Part shown: one piece after another, positions 14,829-23,155 of the stretch
Position numbering within the stretch: position 1 is the stretch's first letter
Layout: every line of letters begins with the position of its first letter
Assembly (NCBI GenBank): GCA_013042605.1
Contig: JABDPT010000045.1
Coordinates: forward strand, 1-34,600
Origin: Paracoccaceae bacterium
GTDB lineage: Bacteria; Pseudomonadota; Alphaproteobacteria; Rhodobacterales; Rhodobacteraceae
Length of the DNA stretch: 34,600 nucleotides
Direction: 5' to 3'
Notes under the pieces: model-generated
Told to the model about the DNA's origin: nothing
What the model saw: the letters and a program-made list of their open reading frames with translations, nothing else
Database searches by the model: none
Made by a program: the position numbers and the translations under genes

Positions 14829-15950
14829 ATGTCACTGACTGACCGAAAAATTGATGTCGCTGGCGGTGGTGTCGCGGGGCTGGCCGTGGCGCGTGCGCTT
14901 GCGCAACGGGGCGCGAAGGTTCGGCTGGTCGAACGCGCGCCAGAGATCACCGAGGTTGGCGCGGGCATTCAGATCAGCCCGAACGGCATGCGCGTCATGG
15001 ACGCGCTGGGTCTTGGCGATGCACTTCGCGCGGTGTCGCGCCCTGGCAAATCCGTCGCTTTGCGCGACGGCCATACGGGGCAGCGGATCGTGCGGCTTGA
15101 CCTTGAAAAGGCCAAGGGCGATTTCCTTTTCGTTCACCGCGCCCGCCTTATCGAGGTTTTGGCCAAAGGCGCCAGCGATGCGGGGGTCGAGATCGTTTTG
15201 GGGCAAGAGCTTCTGCCTGAAGCCTCCGATGCCGATCTGATCCTTGGTGCCGATGGCTGGCGCTCGCAGTTCCGCGCCGCGATGAACCCGCATGAAACCC
15301 CGTTCTTCACCGGTCAGGTCGCCTGGCGCGCGATGATCCCGGATGACGGATACCCCGAAGCCAGCGTCTTCATGGGCCCCGGGCGGCATCTGGTGAGCTA
15401 TCCTCTGGCAGGTGGGCTGCGCAACATCGTGGCGGTGGAAGAGCGTGAGGTCTGGGCCGAGGAGGGGTGGTTCAACCGCGACGATCCGGGAACCGTGCGC
15501 ACCGCCTTCGCCGAGTTCGGCGGGCCGGTGCCGGGTTGGCTGGCGCATCTTGACGAGGTGCACCTTTGGGGGCTGTTCCGTTACCCGGTGGCACCGAAGT
15601 GGCACGACGGTGCGAAAATCGCGATCCTGGGCGACGCCGCGCACCCGACGCTGCCGTTTCTGGCCCAGGGGGCCAACATGGCGCTCGAAGATGCGTGGGT
15701 TCTGGCCGATTGCCTTGAGGCGATGCCACAGGCGACAGCGCTGGCGAAGTATCAGGAATTGCGGCAGGCACGCACCACGCGGATTGTCGATGCGGCAAGT
15801 GCCAATGCGCGCAACTATCACCTGCGCGGGATCACCCGGCTGGTGGCGCACACGGTGCTGCGGTTTGGCGGGACAATCGCGCCAAACGCGCCGCTCAAGC
15901 GGTTTTCCTGGCTTTACGACTATGACGCGACACAGCAGGTCGCCAAATAG
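14829..15950 (+). CDS. FAD-dependent monooxygenase (salicylate hydroxylase-like)
   Basis: A 373-aa class A flavoprotein monooxygenase. It shows the N-terminal FAD-binding GGGVAG (12-17) in a beta-alpha-beta fold, the GADG motif near 140 (DLILGADGWRS), and the second FAD motif ILGDAAHPTLPFLAQGANMA around 265-285. Family members hydroxylate aromatic rings such as salicylate or 3-hydroxybenzoate using NAD(P)H and O2, in the cytosol. GAGGAG and GGGG upstream of ATG 14829 support the start. It is an apparently single-gene unit between dksA and the iron-binding protein; no aromatic pathway partners lie nearby, so substrate is unknown. Confidence 0.88.
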   Translation: MSLTDRKIDVAGGGVAGLAVARALAQRGAKVRLVERAPEITEVGAGIQISPNGMRVMDALGLGDALRAVSRPGKSVALRDGHTGQRIVRLDLEKAKGDFLFVHRARLIEVLAKGASDAGVEIVLGQELLPEASDADLILGADGWRSQFRAAMNPHETPFFTGQVAWRAMIPDDGYPEASVFMGPGRHLVSYPLAGGLRNIVAVEEREVWAEEGWFNRDDPGTVRTAFAEFGGPVPGWLAHLDEVHLWGLFRYPVAPKWHDGAKIAILGDAAHPTLPFLAQGANMALEDAWVLADCLEAMPQATALAKYQELRQARTTRIVDAASANARNYHLRGITRLVAHTVLRFGGTIAPNAPLKRFSWLYDYDATQQVAK

Positions 15951-16081
15951 GGTCAAGGTTTTGGCAGTTGCCGGGTTGATCGGGCAAAACTTTATAAAAA
16001 GAGTCAGATACTCCTTGACGCCTCAACCTGTTTATCCGAGTAATAAAGTCAGGAATTAACCCACGACTGAGGAACCCGGAC
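15951..16081 (+). promoter_or_regulatory. Likely promoter region of the iron-binding protein gene
   Basis: 131 nt, AT-richer than its surroundings. A small inverted repeat GAGT-N5-ACTC (16001-16013) abuts TTGACG (16015-16020), a good -35 candidate, with TAATAA (16041-16046) near a suboptimal -10 distance. Iron-dependent control is expected for this gene class, but no clear Fur, Irr or RirA site was recognised. Confidence 0.35.
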
Positions 16082-17107
16082 ATGTCTGTCAAACATGCTC
16101 TCACCGCCAGCACGGCAGCCGCAATTCTTGCCGCAACCGTGCTTCCCGCCTTTGCCGAAGGCGAGCTCAACCTCTATTCGTCGCGCCACTACGACACCGA
16201 CGAGCGTCTCTATACCGATTTCGAAGAGATGACCGGTATCACGATCAACCGGATCGAGGGCAATGCCGATGAACTCATCGCGCGGATGACGGCCGAGGGT
16301 GCGAACAGCCCGGCCGACATCCTTCTGACGGTCGATACGTCGCGTCTTGAGCGTGCCAAGCAGGCCGGGATCCTGCAATCCATAGACAGCGACATTCTGG
16401 AGCGCCGCATCCCCGGTTATCTGCAGGATGATGACAACCAGTGGTTCGGCTTTTCGCAGCGGGCGCGCATCCTCTTTTACGACAAGGAAGACGTCGAAAA
16501 CCCGCCGATGACCTATGCCGCTCTGGCCGATCCGCAATACGAGGGCCAGATCTGTATCCGCTCAGGCTCGAACGTCTATAGCCAGACGATCCTTGCTGCG
16601 ATCATCGCGCATGAGGGCGAAGACGCCGCGCGCGACTGGGCCCGGGCCGTCGTTGCCAACTTCGCGCGTGACCCGCAGGGCGGCGATACCGACCAGCTGC
16701 GCGGTATCGTGTCGGGTGAATGCGATATCTCGATGTCGAACACGTACTATTTCAGCCGCGCGATCCGGCGCGATGTCGAAGGTGTCTCCGACAGCCTTGA
16801 TATGTTCGGCTGGACCTTCCCCGATCAGGGCGGCAATGGCGCGCATATGAACCTGTCGGGCGGCGGTGTGGCCGCCCATGCGCCTAACCGCGAAAACGCC
16901 ATCAAGTTCCTCGAATACCTCGCCGGCGATCAGGCGCAGCAGTATTTCTCGGCCGGTAACGACGAATATCCCGCCGTGCCGGGCGTCGGGCTTAGCCCCT
17001 CGGTCGCGGCACTCGGGTTTTTCAAGCCCGACGATATCGACCTGTCGAAGGTGGCGCAGAACGTGTCGACCGCCCAACAGATCTTCAATGAGGTCGGGTG
17101 GGAGTGA
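16082..17107 (+). CDS. fbpA: Fe(3+) ABC transporter substrate-binding protein
   Basis: A 341-aa periplasmic ferric-iron-binding protein of the FbpA/AfuA/FutA group. Residues 1-25 form a signal peptide ending LPAFA. The mature start reads ELNLYSSRHYDTDERLY, the usual opening with metal-ligand candidates His36 and Tyr37, and the tyrosine pair in SNTYYFSR (near 221-222) matches the conserved iron-binding tyrosines. It delivers ferric iron to the membrane permease, very probably the one encoded convergently at 17308-19008. No ATPase gene is linked. A terminator and two further hairpins follow in the intergenic region. Confidence 0.9.
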   Translation: MSVKHALTASTAAAILAATVLPAFAEGELNLYSSRHYDTDERLYTDFEEMTGITINRIEGNADELIARMTAEGANSPADILLTVDTSRLERAKQAGILQSIDSDILERRIPGYLQDDDNQWFGFSQRARILFYDKEDVENPPMTYAALADPQYEGQICIRSGSNVYSQTILAAIIAHEGEDAARDWARAVVANFARDPQGGDTDQLRGIVSGECDISMSNTYYFSRAIRRDVEGVSDSLDMFGWTFPDQGGNGAHMNLSGGGVAAHAPNRENAIKFLEYLAGDQAQQYFSAGNDEYPAVPGVGLSPSVAALGFFKPDDIDLSKVAQNVSTAQQIFNEVGWE

Positions 17108-17129
17108 TCCTGACCCCGACCCATTACGA

Positions 17130-17152
17130 TCCCCGGATAGGATAACCGGGGA
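17130..17152. repeat. Hairpin 1 in convergent intergenic region
   Basis: TCCCCGG (17130-17136) and CCGGGGA (17146-17152) form a perfect 7-bp stem with a 9-nt loop, 22 nt after the binding-protein stop. No T-run follows, so it is more likely a 3'-end stabiliser or processing site than a terminator. Confidence 0.6.
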
Positions 17153-17162
17153 CGCTTTCGGG

Positions 17163-17203
17163 TATCGCACCCGCACTTCCTTATCCTTTCCCAGGGTGCG
17201 ATA
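17163..17203. repeat. Hairpin 2: perfect 10-bp inverted repeat
   Basis: TATCGCACCC (17163-17172) and GGGTGCGATA (17194-17203) are perfectly complementary with a 21-nt spacer. It sits between the two other hairpins, and its role is unknown. Confidence 0.65.
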
Positions 17204-17213
17204 GTCCGCATCT

Positions 17214-17244
17214 GGCCTCGGCGTTGCAGCGTCGGGGCCTTTTT
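17214..17244 (+). terminator. Rho-independent terminator of the iron-binding protein gene
   Basis: A 10-bp stem (GGCCTCGGCG with CGTCGGGGCC, including two G-T pairs) from 17214 to 17239, followed by five T at 17240-17244. It is oriented to end plus-strand transcription, about 107 nt after the stop. Confidence 0.85.
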
Positions 17245-17307
17245 GGTGTTGAACCGCCCGCGGGTTTGGTCGCGGTGCCCGGTTCGGCTAACGGTTCTGA
17301 ACTGGCC

Positions 17308-19008
17308 TCAGGTTTCGGGCGTAAGCCCCGGTGACGCCGCCTCACCGCGATGAGCGCCAAGGCCCCGGCAGACAAGGATCACCGGCAAAAGCCCGACGGC
17401 CACGATCACGAGGCTTGGCACCGCCGCGCCGCTCAACCGTTCATCCGAGGCCAGCCGATAGGCCTGCACCGCCAGCGTGTCGAAATTGAAGGGCCGCATG
17501 ATCAGCGTTGCGGGCAGTTCCTTCATCACATCGACGAAGACAATCAGCCCGGCGGTCAGGACCGAGGGCCGCAAGATCGGCAGATGCACGCGGCGCAGCA
17601 TCGAGGCCGGGCCATGACCCAGCGTCCGCGCCACCGCATCCATATTGGTATGGATCGTCGCCTGCCCGCCGTCATAGGCCCCGAGAGCGGCGGCCATGAA
17701 TCGCACCATGTAGGCGAGGATCAAAAGCCAGATCGACCCGGTGATCAAAAGCCCGGTCGAAATGCCGAACGCCTCGCGCATCATGGCATCAAGCGCGTTG
17801 TCGAAGGCCGCGAAGGGCACGATCAGCCCGACCGCGATCACCCCGCCGGGCACCGCATAGCCGATGCGCGCGATATGACCGGCGGTCTGCGACAGCCGTC
17901 CGGGGACGAGGCGCTGGTAAAAGCCGATCATGACGGCGGCTGTCACGGTCAGGATTGCGGCCAGCCCGGCAAGCGTCACCGAGTTCTGGATAAAGCGCAG
18001 ATAGCGCGGGCTGAGCAGGTCCTGACCCGACCCGATGGCCATTTCCAGCAGCACCAGGACCGGCAAGAGAAACCCGAAAAGCACCGGCAACCCACAAAGC
18101 AGCACAGCCCCTGCCGCGTGCCAGCGTCGCAAGGAGGGTGCCGGCATACGTTCGAAGCGCGCGCCGGTGGAATGATGCCGCGCCGCGCCCCGCTGCATCC
18201 GTTCGAGAACCGCAATCAAGAGGGCAAAGGCCAGAAGCCCGGTGGCAAGCTGCGCTGCCGCCCCGCGATCAGCCATGGCGAACCAGCTTGTGTAGATGCC
18301 GGTGGCGAAGGTCTGCACTCCGAAATAAGCGACAGTGCCGAAATCTGCGATCGTCTCCATCACCGCCAGAAGCGCGCCGCCCGCAATCGCCGGGCGCGCC
18401 ATCGGCAGGCTGACACTGAAGAACGCGCCCCAGGCCGACCGCCCAAGTGCGCGGGCGGCAAGATAGGCCGTGGCCGATTGCTGCAGGAACGCAGCGCGGG
18501 CCAGAAGGTAGACGTATGGGTAAAGCACGAGGGTCAGCATCGCGGCGGCCCCAGGCAGGCTGCGCACTTCCGGAAACCAGTAATCGCGCGGGCCCCAGCC
18601 GGTCAGATCGCGCAAGGTGGTCTGAACGATGCCGGGATGATCAAGCAGGTCGGTATAGGCATAGGCCAGCACATAGGCGGGGAAGGCCAGCGGCAGGGCC
18701 AGCGCAATCTCGAAAAACCGCACGCCCGGAAAGCGGGTCATCGTGACAAGCCAGGCCGCGCCGGTGCCAATCGCGGTCGTGCCAAAGGCCACCAGCACCA
18801 CAAGCTGCACGGTCGTCCACGTGTAGCGGGGCAGCACGGTATCGGCGAGGTGGGCGAGCGTATCCGTCCCGCCGAAGAGGGCGGCCAGCACCACCGCGAG
18901 CATCGGCAACAGGCACAAGCCCGCGGCCAGAAGCGCCGCCGCCCGGACAAGGCCCAGCATCGACACCGCAGGGGCGCGGCGCGCGGTTGGGCCCGTCATG
19001 TCAGCCAT
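17308..19008 (-). CDS. fbpB: Fe(3+) ABC transporter permease (FbpB-type, fused two-domain)
   Basis: A 566-aa inner-membrane permease with about twelve hydrophobic spans in two homologous halves, as in FbpB/SfuB/AfuB ferric-iron permeases. Each half has an EAA-type loop: [18 protein letters not shown] and [21 protein letters not shown] 19008 is chosen; it overlaps the tpiA stop by 8 nt, and an in-frame ATG at 18999 is an alternative. Neither has a strong ribosome binding site, so translation probably depends on coupling to tpiA. It converges on the ferric-binding protein gene, so both likely serve one importer; the ATP-binding subunit is not in the window. Confidence 0.88.
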   Translation of the reverse strand: MADMTGPTARRAPAVSMLGLVRAAALLAAGLCLLPMLAVVLAALFGGTDTLAHLADTVLPRYTWTTVQLVVLVAFGTTAIGTGAAWLVTMTRFPGVRFFEIALALPLAFPAYVLAYAYTDLLDHPGIVQTTLRDLTGWGPRDYWFPEVRSLPGAAAMLTLVLYPYVYLLARAAFLQQSATAYLAARALGRSAWGAFFSVSLPMARPAIAGGALLAVMETIADFGTVAYFGVQTFATGIYTSWFAMADRGAAAQLATGLLAFALLIAVLERMQRGAARHHSTGARFERMPAPSLRRWHAAGAVLLCGLPVLFGFLLPVLVLLEMAIGSGQDLLSPRYLRFIQNSVTLAGLAAILTVTAAVMIGFYQRLVPGRLSQTAGHIARIGYAVPGGVIAVGLIVPFAAFDNALDAMMREAFGISTGLLITGSIWLLILAYMVRFMAAALGAYDGGQATIHTNMDAVARTLGHGPASMLRRVHLPILRPSVLTAGLIVFVDVMKELPATLIMRPFNFDTLAVQAYRLASDERLSGAAVPSLVIVAVGLLPVILVCRGLGAHRGEAASPGLTPET

Positions 19009-19753
19009 CGCTGGCGCCAAGGGCGGCGATGATCGGGCCGAAATCGGCGGCCTTCAGGGACGCGCCGCCGACAAGCGCGCCGTCGACATCTGCGACGCCG
19101 AAGATCTCGGCGGCATTGCCGGGTTTGACCGACCCGCCATAGAGGATGCGAATACCGGTGCCGGCGGCCGTGCCGAAGGTGTCGTCGAGTTGCGCGCGGA
19201 TGGCGCCGTGTACTTCGCCGATCTGGTCAAGCGTGGGCACCTTGCCTGTGCCGATGGCCCAGACAGGTTCGTACGCGATGACGACGCGTTCGGGGCTCGC
19301 GCCATTGGGGACGGAGCCCGCGATCTGGGTGTGGACCACATCAAGCGTGCGCCCGCCCTCGCGATCGTCGAGCGTCTCGCCTACACAGATCACCGTGGTC
19401 AGCCCCGCGGCCCAGGCGGCCTGGGCCTTGGCATGCACATCCGCGTCGGTTTCCCCGTGATCGGCGCGGCGTTCGGAATGGCCCAAAATGACGTAATGCG
19501 CCCCGGCATCGGCCAGCATCGCGGCCGAGATGTCGCCGGTATGCGCGCCGCCGGCCGCCGCATGGCAATCCTGTCCGCCGATGGCGATGCCCGGCCCGGC
19601 CATGTCGGCCATCCGCGACAAGAGCGTCGCGGGCGGACAGATCAGCACTTCACAGCCCGCATCCGCATGGTCCGCGGCCAAAGCCTCGACCTCGGCCAGC
19701 GACGCGCCCGTGCCGTTCATTTTCCAGTTGCCTGCTGCCAGTTTGCGATGCAT
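19001..19753 (-). CDS. tpiA: Triose-phosphate isomerase
   Basis: TpiA interconverts glyceraldehyde-3-phosphate and dihydroxyacetone phosphate in glycolysis and gluconeogenesis, in the cytosol. The 250-aa protein has all catalytic features: Lys11 in GNWKMNG, His92 in ILGHSERR, Glu162 in [11 protein letters not shown] with the mobile loop after it, and the phosphate-binding LYGGSV and VGGAS segments. ATG 19753 is chosen because GGGAGGA lies about 7 nt upstream and the protein begins at the family-typical position. Its stop codon lies inside the start of the iron permease gene, an unusual coupling of a central metabolic gene with iron uptake. Confidence 0.95.
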   Translation of the reverse strand: MHRKLAAGNWKMNGTGASLAEVEALAADHADAGCEVLICPPATLLSRMADMAGPGIAIGGQDCHAAAGGAHTGDISAAMLADAGAHYVILGHSERRADHGETDADVHAKAQAAWAAGLTTVICVGETLDDREGGRTLDVVHTQIAGSVPNGASPERVVIAYEPVWAIGTGKVPTLDQIGEVHGAIRAQLDDTFGTAAGTGIRILYGGSVKPGNAAEIFGVADVDGALVGGASLKAADFGPIIAALGASDG

Positions 19754-19868
19754 TGCCCATCCTCCCATAGTCGGTCCCAATGGGTGTCGCAGCCCGGCTT
19801 TGCCGCGTCAAGCAACGCGGGCCGGTGTCCCGGTCTTCTTGTCGAAAATACGCAGATAGCGACGGGGG

Positions 19869-20246
19869 CTAGCGGTTCTGTTCGGCGGCCAGTTCGTCGA
19901 CATCCTTGAACTTGATCGACTCGCCGCAGCCGCAGGCATCTTCCACATTCGGATTGCGGAACTGAAAGCCCGACTCGAGCAGCGATACTTCGTAATCGAT
20001 CTCGGTTCCGAACAGGAACATCTGCGCCATGGGGGCGATCATCACACGCGCCCCGTCCTGTTCGACCACTTCGTCCAGCGGATCGACCTCGGTCACGTAA
20101 TCCATCGTGTATTCCATGCCCGCGCAGCCGCCCTTCTTGACGCCGATGCGCAAGCCCTGATGCCCGTCCTTGGCCATCAGCTTGGAGATTTGCGCGGCAG
20201 CGCGCGGGGTGATCGAAACGGCCTGTTTGCCGGGAATTCCGAACAT
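19869..20246 (-). CDS. A-type iron-sulfur carrier protein (IscA/SufA/ErpA family)
   Basis: A 125-aa A-type carrier that receives and delivers Fe-S clusters to apoproteins. The three conserved cysteines are present: Cys41 in KKGGCAGMEY and Cys106/Cys108 in ACGCGES, with spacing as in SufA/IscA/ErpA. The N-terminal ITPRAAAQISKLM strand-helix is also typical. No other suf or isc genes are in the window, so the subtype (SufA versus ErpA) cannot be fixed; a stand-alone position is common in Rhodobacteraceae. It ends 115 nt before the tpiA start on the same strand, with no strong terminator between. Confidence 0.9.
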   Translation of the reverse strand: MFGIPGKQAVSITPRAAAQISKLMAKDGHQGLRIGVKKGGCAGMEYTMDYVTEVDPLDEVVEQDGARVMIAPMAQMFLFGTEIDYEVSLLESGFQFRNPNVEDACGCGESIKFKDVDELAAEQNR

Positions 20247-20299
20247 CGGGACAATCCTTACGAAGCGTATGAGAAATCTAGTGTTTCAGGGGCGAAATC

Positions 20300-21136
20300 T
20301 CAAGGCGCGTCACGTCGCATCAGGTAATCGGCCAGCGCATCGAGCGCGGCGCGCACTGCCGGTTCGTTGCGCCCATCCTGATGGCAGATCAGCCATTGGC
20401 CGCTTGTCAGGTCTTCGATGGTCTCGGACGCGCGGGACAGACCGGGCATACGGTCACCCATGAATGTCGGCAAGACCACCCGCCCCATGCCCGCGATGGC
20501 AAGCGCGCAGGCCAGTTGCGGGCAGTTCGCCTTGGTCACGATCTCGTCGCCGTGATTGGCCAGAAGCCATTTCAGCGACGGCGTCATGGTCGCGCCATGG
20601 GCCGGGCCGATCCAGCCGGTGACGTCGGGTCCGGCGGCATAAACGGCGAATTGCACCGTTCCCACCCGTTGACCGGCAAGCCATGGCTGTGTCGGGCGGG
20701 CGTTGCGGATGCCGATATCGATCTCGCGCCGGGCGATATCCATCATCTGGTCGCAATGGACGAATTCGGGAAGCCAGTTCTGCCCGGGCGACCAGTATTC
20801 GGGCAGGTTTTCGGCAAGATCGCGCGCGGTCCATGTCCCGGCGGATATGCGGACGCAGACCGGGCCGGACGCGGCCTCGCGCCACAGATTGATCTCTGTC
20901 GCCACCGCTTCCATGCGCTGCGTGCGGGCCCAGAGCGCGCGGCCATCCTCGGTCAGTGCATATCCATCAGAGCCGTGGCGGAACAGGCGCCGGCCCACCT
21001 GCACCTCGAAGGCCCGCATCCGGCGGCTGAGCGTTGCGGCGCTGACCCCAAGATCATCGGCGGCGCGCTGAAGCCCCCCATGCCGGGCGATGGATGCGAA
21101 ATAGGCGTAATCCGTCCAATCGGGGTCTGTTTGCAT
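20300..21136 (-). CDS. LysR family transcriptional regulator
   Basis: A 278-aa LysR-type regulator with an N-terminal helix-turn-helix (YFASIARHGGLQRAADDLGV, then SAATLSRRMRAFE). The effector domain is rather short and diverged, with a WPxG-like WSPGQNWLPEF segment near 115. The start ATG 21136 fits the family. It is divergent from a possible 64-aa gene at 21222 and lies 53 nt upstream of the Fe-S carrier gene on the same strand. The regulated target and effector are unknown; the divergent small gene or the gene following it are the usual candidates. Confidence 0.88.
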   Translation of the reverse strand: MQTDPDWTDYAYFASIARHGGLQRAADDLGVSAATLSRRMRAFEVQVGRRLFRHGSDGYALTEDGRALWARTQRMEAVATEINLWREAASGPVCVRISAGTWTARDLAENLPEYWSPGQNWLPEFVHCDQMMDIARREIDIGIRNARPTQPWLAGQRVGTVQFAVYAAGPDVTGWIGPAHGATMTPSLKWLLANHGDEIVTKANCPQLACALAIAGMGRVVLPTFMGDRMPGLSRASETIEDLTSGQWLICHQDGRNEPAVRAALDALADYLMRRDAP

Positions 21137-21221
21137 ATTTGAAAGGCCGCCTTTGTTTCTAGGGGCTGCTGCGCGCCGCGCCGATTGGGTATTTCGTGGT
21201 TGTAAATCAGGAGAAACTGAA

Positions 21222-21416
21222 ATGATGCCGCTGATACATCCATTGAATATCCAAGAGGCTGAAGAAACGGAATACCGGAATGAGCAAATCGCCTTTGCAA
21301 AAATGCAAGTCGACTTTCACGAATCCCGGGCGCGCGACCGACAGGCGGCGGTCCTCAGCCGATGGGTTTTGCGGGTATTCCGGCGACGGTCGCACCCGGC
21401 GCCACATCGCGCGTGA
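21222..21416 (+). CDS. Possible small basic protein (64 aa)
   Basis: A 64-codon frame with two adjacent ATGs at 21222 and 21225 and a very good ribosome binding site, AGGAGA (21209-21214), 7 nt upstream. The product is charged: an acidic/polar N-terminus (NIQEAEETEYRNEQIAFAK), a central helix (DFHESRARDRQAAVLSRW), then a basic tail ending RRRSHPAPHRA. The layout resembles short Rhodobacteraceae proteins with an acidic start and a basic C-terminal helix, but I cannot name a family. The last 62 nt overlap the 3' end of the acetyltransferase gene on the other strand. It is divergent from the LysR gene. It may be real or chance. Confidence 0.5.
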   Translation: MMPLIHPLNIQEAEETEYRNEQIAFAKMQVDFHESRARDRQAAVLSRWVLRVFRRRSHPAPHRA

Positions 21417-21900
21417 CCACCGCGCCCGCGCCGATGATCGCATCGTCGCCGATGGTCACCCCGGGCAGGATCAGTGCACCGCCGCCGATCCAGACATTGC
21501 GACCGATGGCAATCGGTGCGCCGTTTTCCAGCCCGGCATCGCGGCTTTCGGCATCGCGCGGGTGGTCGGCGGCCAGGATCTGGACCATTGGGCCGATCTG
21601 GGTCTTGTCGCCGATGGTGATCGGGCAGACATCCAGCAGAACACAGCCATAGTTCAGGAACACATCCGAACCGAGATGGATGTTGTAGCCATAATCCACA
21701 TAAAAGGGCGACCGCAGCCCGCAGCCCGGGCCATAGCTGCCCAGAAGCGCGTCGAGGGTCGGCGCGCGTACCGCATCTTCGCCGACGATGGTGCCGTTAT
21801 ACTGGCGCATAAGCTCTTGTGCGCGGGCACGGTCGGCCACAAGTTCCGGGTCGCCGGGCCGGTAAAGCTCGCCCGCGATCATCTTGTCTTTTTCGGTCAT
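21355..21900 (-). CDS. maa: Maltose O-acetyltransferase-type hexapeptide acetyltransferase
   Basis: A 181-aa protein of the left-handed beta-helix acetyltransferases, closest by eye to maltose/galactoside O-acetyltransferases (Maa/LacA/NodL). The N-terminus EKDKMIAGELYRPGDPELVADR is the Mac domain typical of this subfamily. Hexapeptide repeats follow (PFYVDYGYNIHLGSDVF, then IAIGRNVWIGGGALILPGV), with the active-site His in ILAADHP. The start is ATG 21900, where the Mac domain begins; upstream residues are not conserved-looking. The enzyme acetylates sugars from acetyl-CoA. The acceptor is unknown. Confidence 0.88.
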   Translation of the reverse strand: MTEKDKMIAGELYRPGDPELVADRARAQELMRQYNGTIVGEDAVRAPTLDALLGSYGPGCGLRSPFYVDYGYNIHLGSDVFLNYGCVLLDVCPITIGDKTQIGPMVQILAADHPRDAESRDAGLENGAPIAIGRNVWIGGGALILPGVTIGDDAIIGAGAVVTRDVAPGATVAGIPAKPIG

Positions 21901-21928
21901 GAGGTCCCCGGGCGCGGCGCGTTTGGGC

Positions 21929-21958
21929 AAAAAAAGAGGCCGAGCACGAAGCTCGGCC
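21929..21958 (-). terminator. Minus-strand Rho-independent terminator
   Basis: Read on the minus strand, GGCCGAGC pairs with GCTCGGCC (8 bp) around a five-base TTCGT loop, followed after two bases by seven T (A run 21929-21935 on the plus strand). It lies 135 nt downstream of the LysR stop at 22093 and just upstream of the acetyltransferase start, so it ends either LysR transcripts or an unannotated short RNA. Confidence 0.85.
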
Positions 21959-22092
21959 CTAGTCCAACAGGGAGGTAAACACAGGCAAAACCTGCGCTTG
22001 ACCTGCAGGTAATGCCCAAAAGCCGGGCAATCAAGAAAAACCAGCCCGTAAAATACGCAAACCCGCTATGCATTGACTGCATGGCAAGGGGC

Positions 22093-23001
22093 TCAGGCCG
22101 CATCTGTTTCGGTCTTCAGACGGCGGCGATGGGCGATAATTTCCTCTGTCACGAAGTCGCGGAAGGCCGCGATGCGCTTGGATTGGCGCAGCTCTTCGGG
22201 GAAGGCGAGGAAAACCGGAACCTCGGCGCTTTCGACATCGGGCAGGACGCGCACAAGCTGTGGGAAATCCTCGATCACGTAATCGGGCAGAACCCCGATG
22301 CCGAGATTGGACAGCACGCCCTGCAGCACGCCGAAATAGTTGTTCACGGTCAGGGTGGACGGAATGTCATGCGCGAGCAGGTTCTGCACCAGCATCGCGC
22401 CGGCCGAGACCTGAAAAGACGACGTGTTCTGACAGATCAGCCGCGAGCGGCCCAATTCGCCAAGTGTCTTGGGCGTTCCGTTCTGGGCAAGGTATTCGGG
22501 GCTTGCATAAAGGCGCATCCGCACGCTCATCAGCTTGCGGCGGATCAGATCGGCCTGGCTGGGCTCTTTCATGCGAATGGCCACGTCGGCTTCGCGCATG
22601 GGCAGGTCGAGCACGCGTTCTTCCAGCATGAGGTCGATCTTCAGGTCGGGGTATTTCTCGTAAAGCTTTGGCAGACGCGGCACGAGCCAGAGCGACCCGA
22701 AGCCGATGGTCGTCGTCACCCGCAACTCACCGAACACCTCTTCCTCACTGTCGCGTATGCGCGCCTCGGCGGTGTCGAGACGGCGGGACATCGCGGACGT
22801 GGCGTCGAACAGCAATTCACCCTGTTCGGTGAGAATCAGTCCGCGCGCATGGCGGTGGAAGAGGGTGGTGTTCAGGCTGTCTTCGAGTGCCCTGATCTGG
22901 CGCGAGACCGCGGATTGGCTCAGATGCAGGGTGTCGCCCGCATGGGTGAGACTGCCTGCGTCGGCGACCGCATGAAATATTCTTAGCTTGTCCCAATCCA
23001 T
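22093..23001 (-). CDS. LysR family transcriptional regulator
   Basis: A 302-aa LysR regulator. The DNA-binding domain is textbook: LRIFHAVADAGSLTHAGDTL, then LSQSAVSRQIRALEDSL. The effector domain starts near residue 90 (FGELRVTTTIGFGSLWLVP). ATG 23001 is the natural family start. It is divergent from the indolepyruvate oxidoreductase gene across a 154-nt region containing a perfect inverted repeat at the oxidoreductase promoter, so regulation of that gene and itself is plausible. The 3' side leads to a 135-nt stretch ending in a strong terminator. Confidence 0.92.
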   Translation of the reverse strand: MDWDKLRIFHAVADAGSLTHAGDTLHLSQSAVSRQIRALEDSLNTTLFHRHARGLILTEQGELLFDATSAMSRRLDTAEARIRDSEEEVFGELRVTTTIGFGSLWLVPRLPKLYEKYPDLKIDLMLEERVLDLPMREADVAIRMKEPSQADLIRRKLMSVRMRLYASPEYLAQNGTPKTLGELGRSRLICQNTSSFQVSAGAMLVQNLLAHDIPSTLTVNNYFGVLQGVLSNLGIGVLPDYVIEDFPQLVRVLPDVESAEVPVFLAFPEELRQSKRIAAFRDFVTEEIIAHRRRLKTETDAA

Positions 23002-23098
23002 CGTGTCATGATCCGAGAAATGTTAGCGCCCAAAGTCGGAATGGTCTTACCCGTTGGCAGGGGGGTGGCGCAAACCCGGAATTGACGTAGATTTCATT

Positions 23099-23126
23099 TT
23101 GTAGGTCAGGAATGGTGACCTATACT
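23099..23126 (+). promoter_or_regulatory. Sigma70-like promoter with overlapping operator for the indolepyruvate oxidoreductase gene
   Basis: TTGTAG (23099-23104) and TATACT (23121-23126) are spaced by 16 nt, a plausible housekeeping promoter placing the transcript start near 23133, about 20 nt before the gene. Lying across it is a perfect inverted repeat TAGGTCA (23102-23108) - 7 nt - TGACCTA (23116-23122). Position over -35 and -10 suggests a repressor site, or autoregulated control by the divergent LysR protein. Confidence 0.6.
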
Positions 23127-23155
23127 GGACATATCAGAGTGTGGGGAGGCTCATG

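Noticed and set aside
17350-19032. 560-codon plus-strand frame opposite the iron permease
   Set aside because: The permease has membrane spans and EAA loops in the right places; the antisense frame is a His/Gln/Arg-rich shadow.
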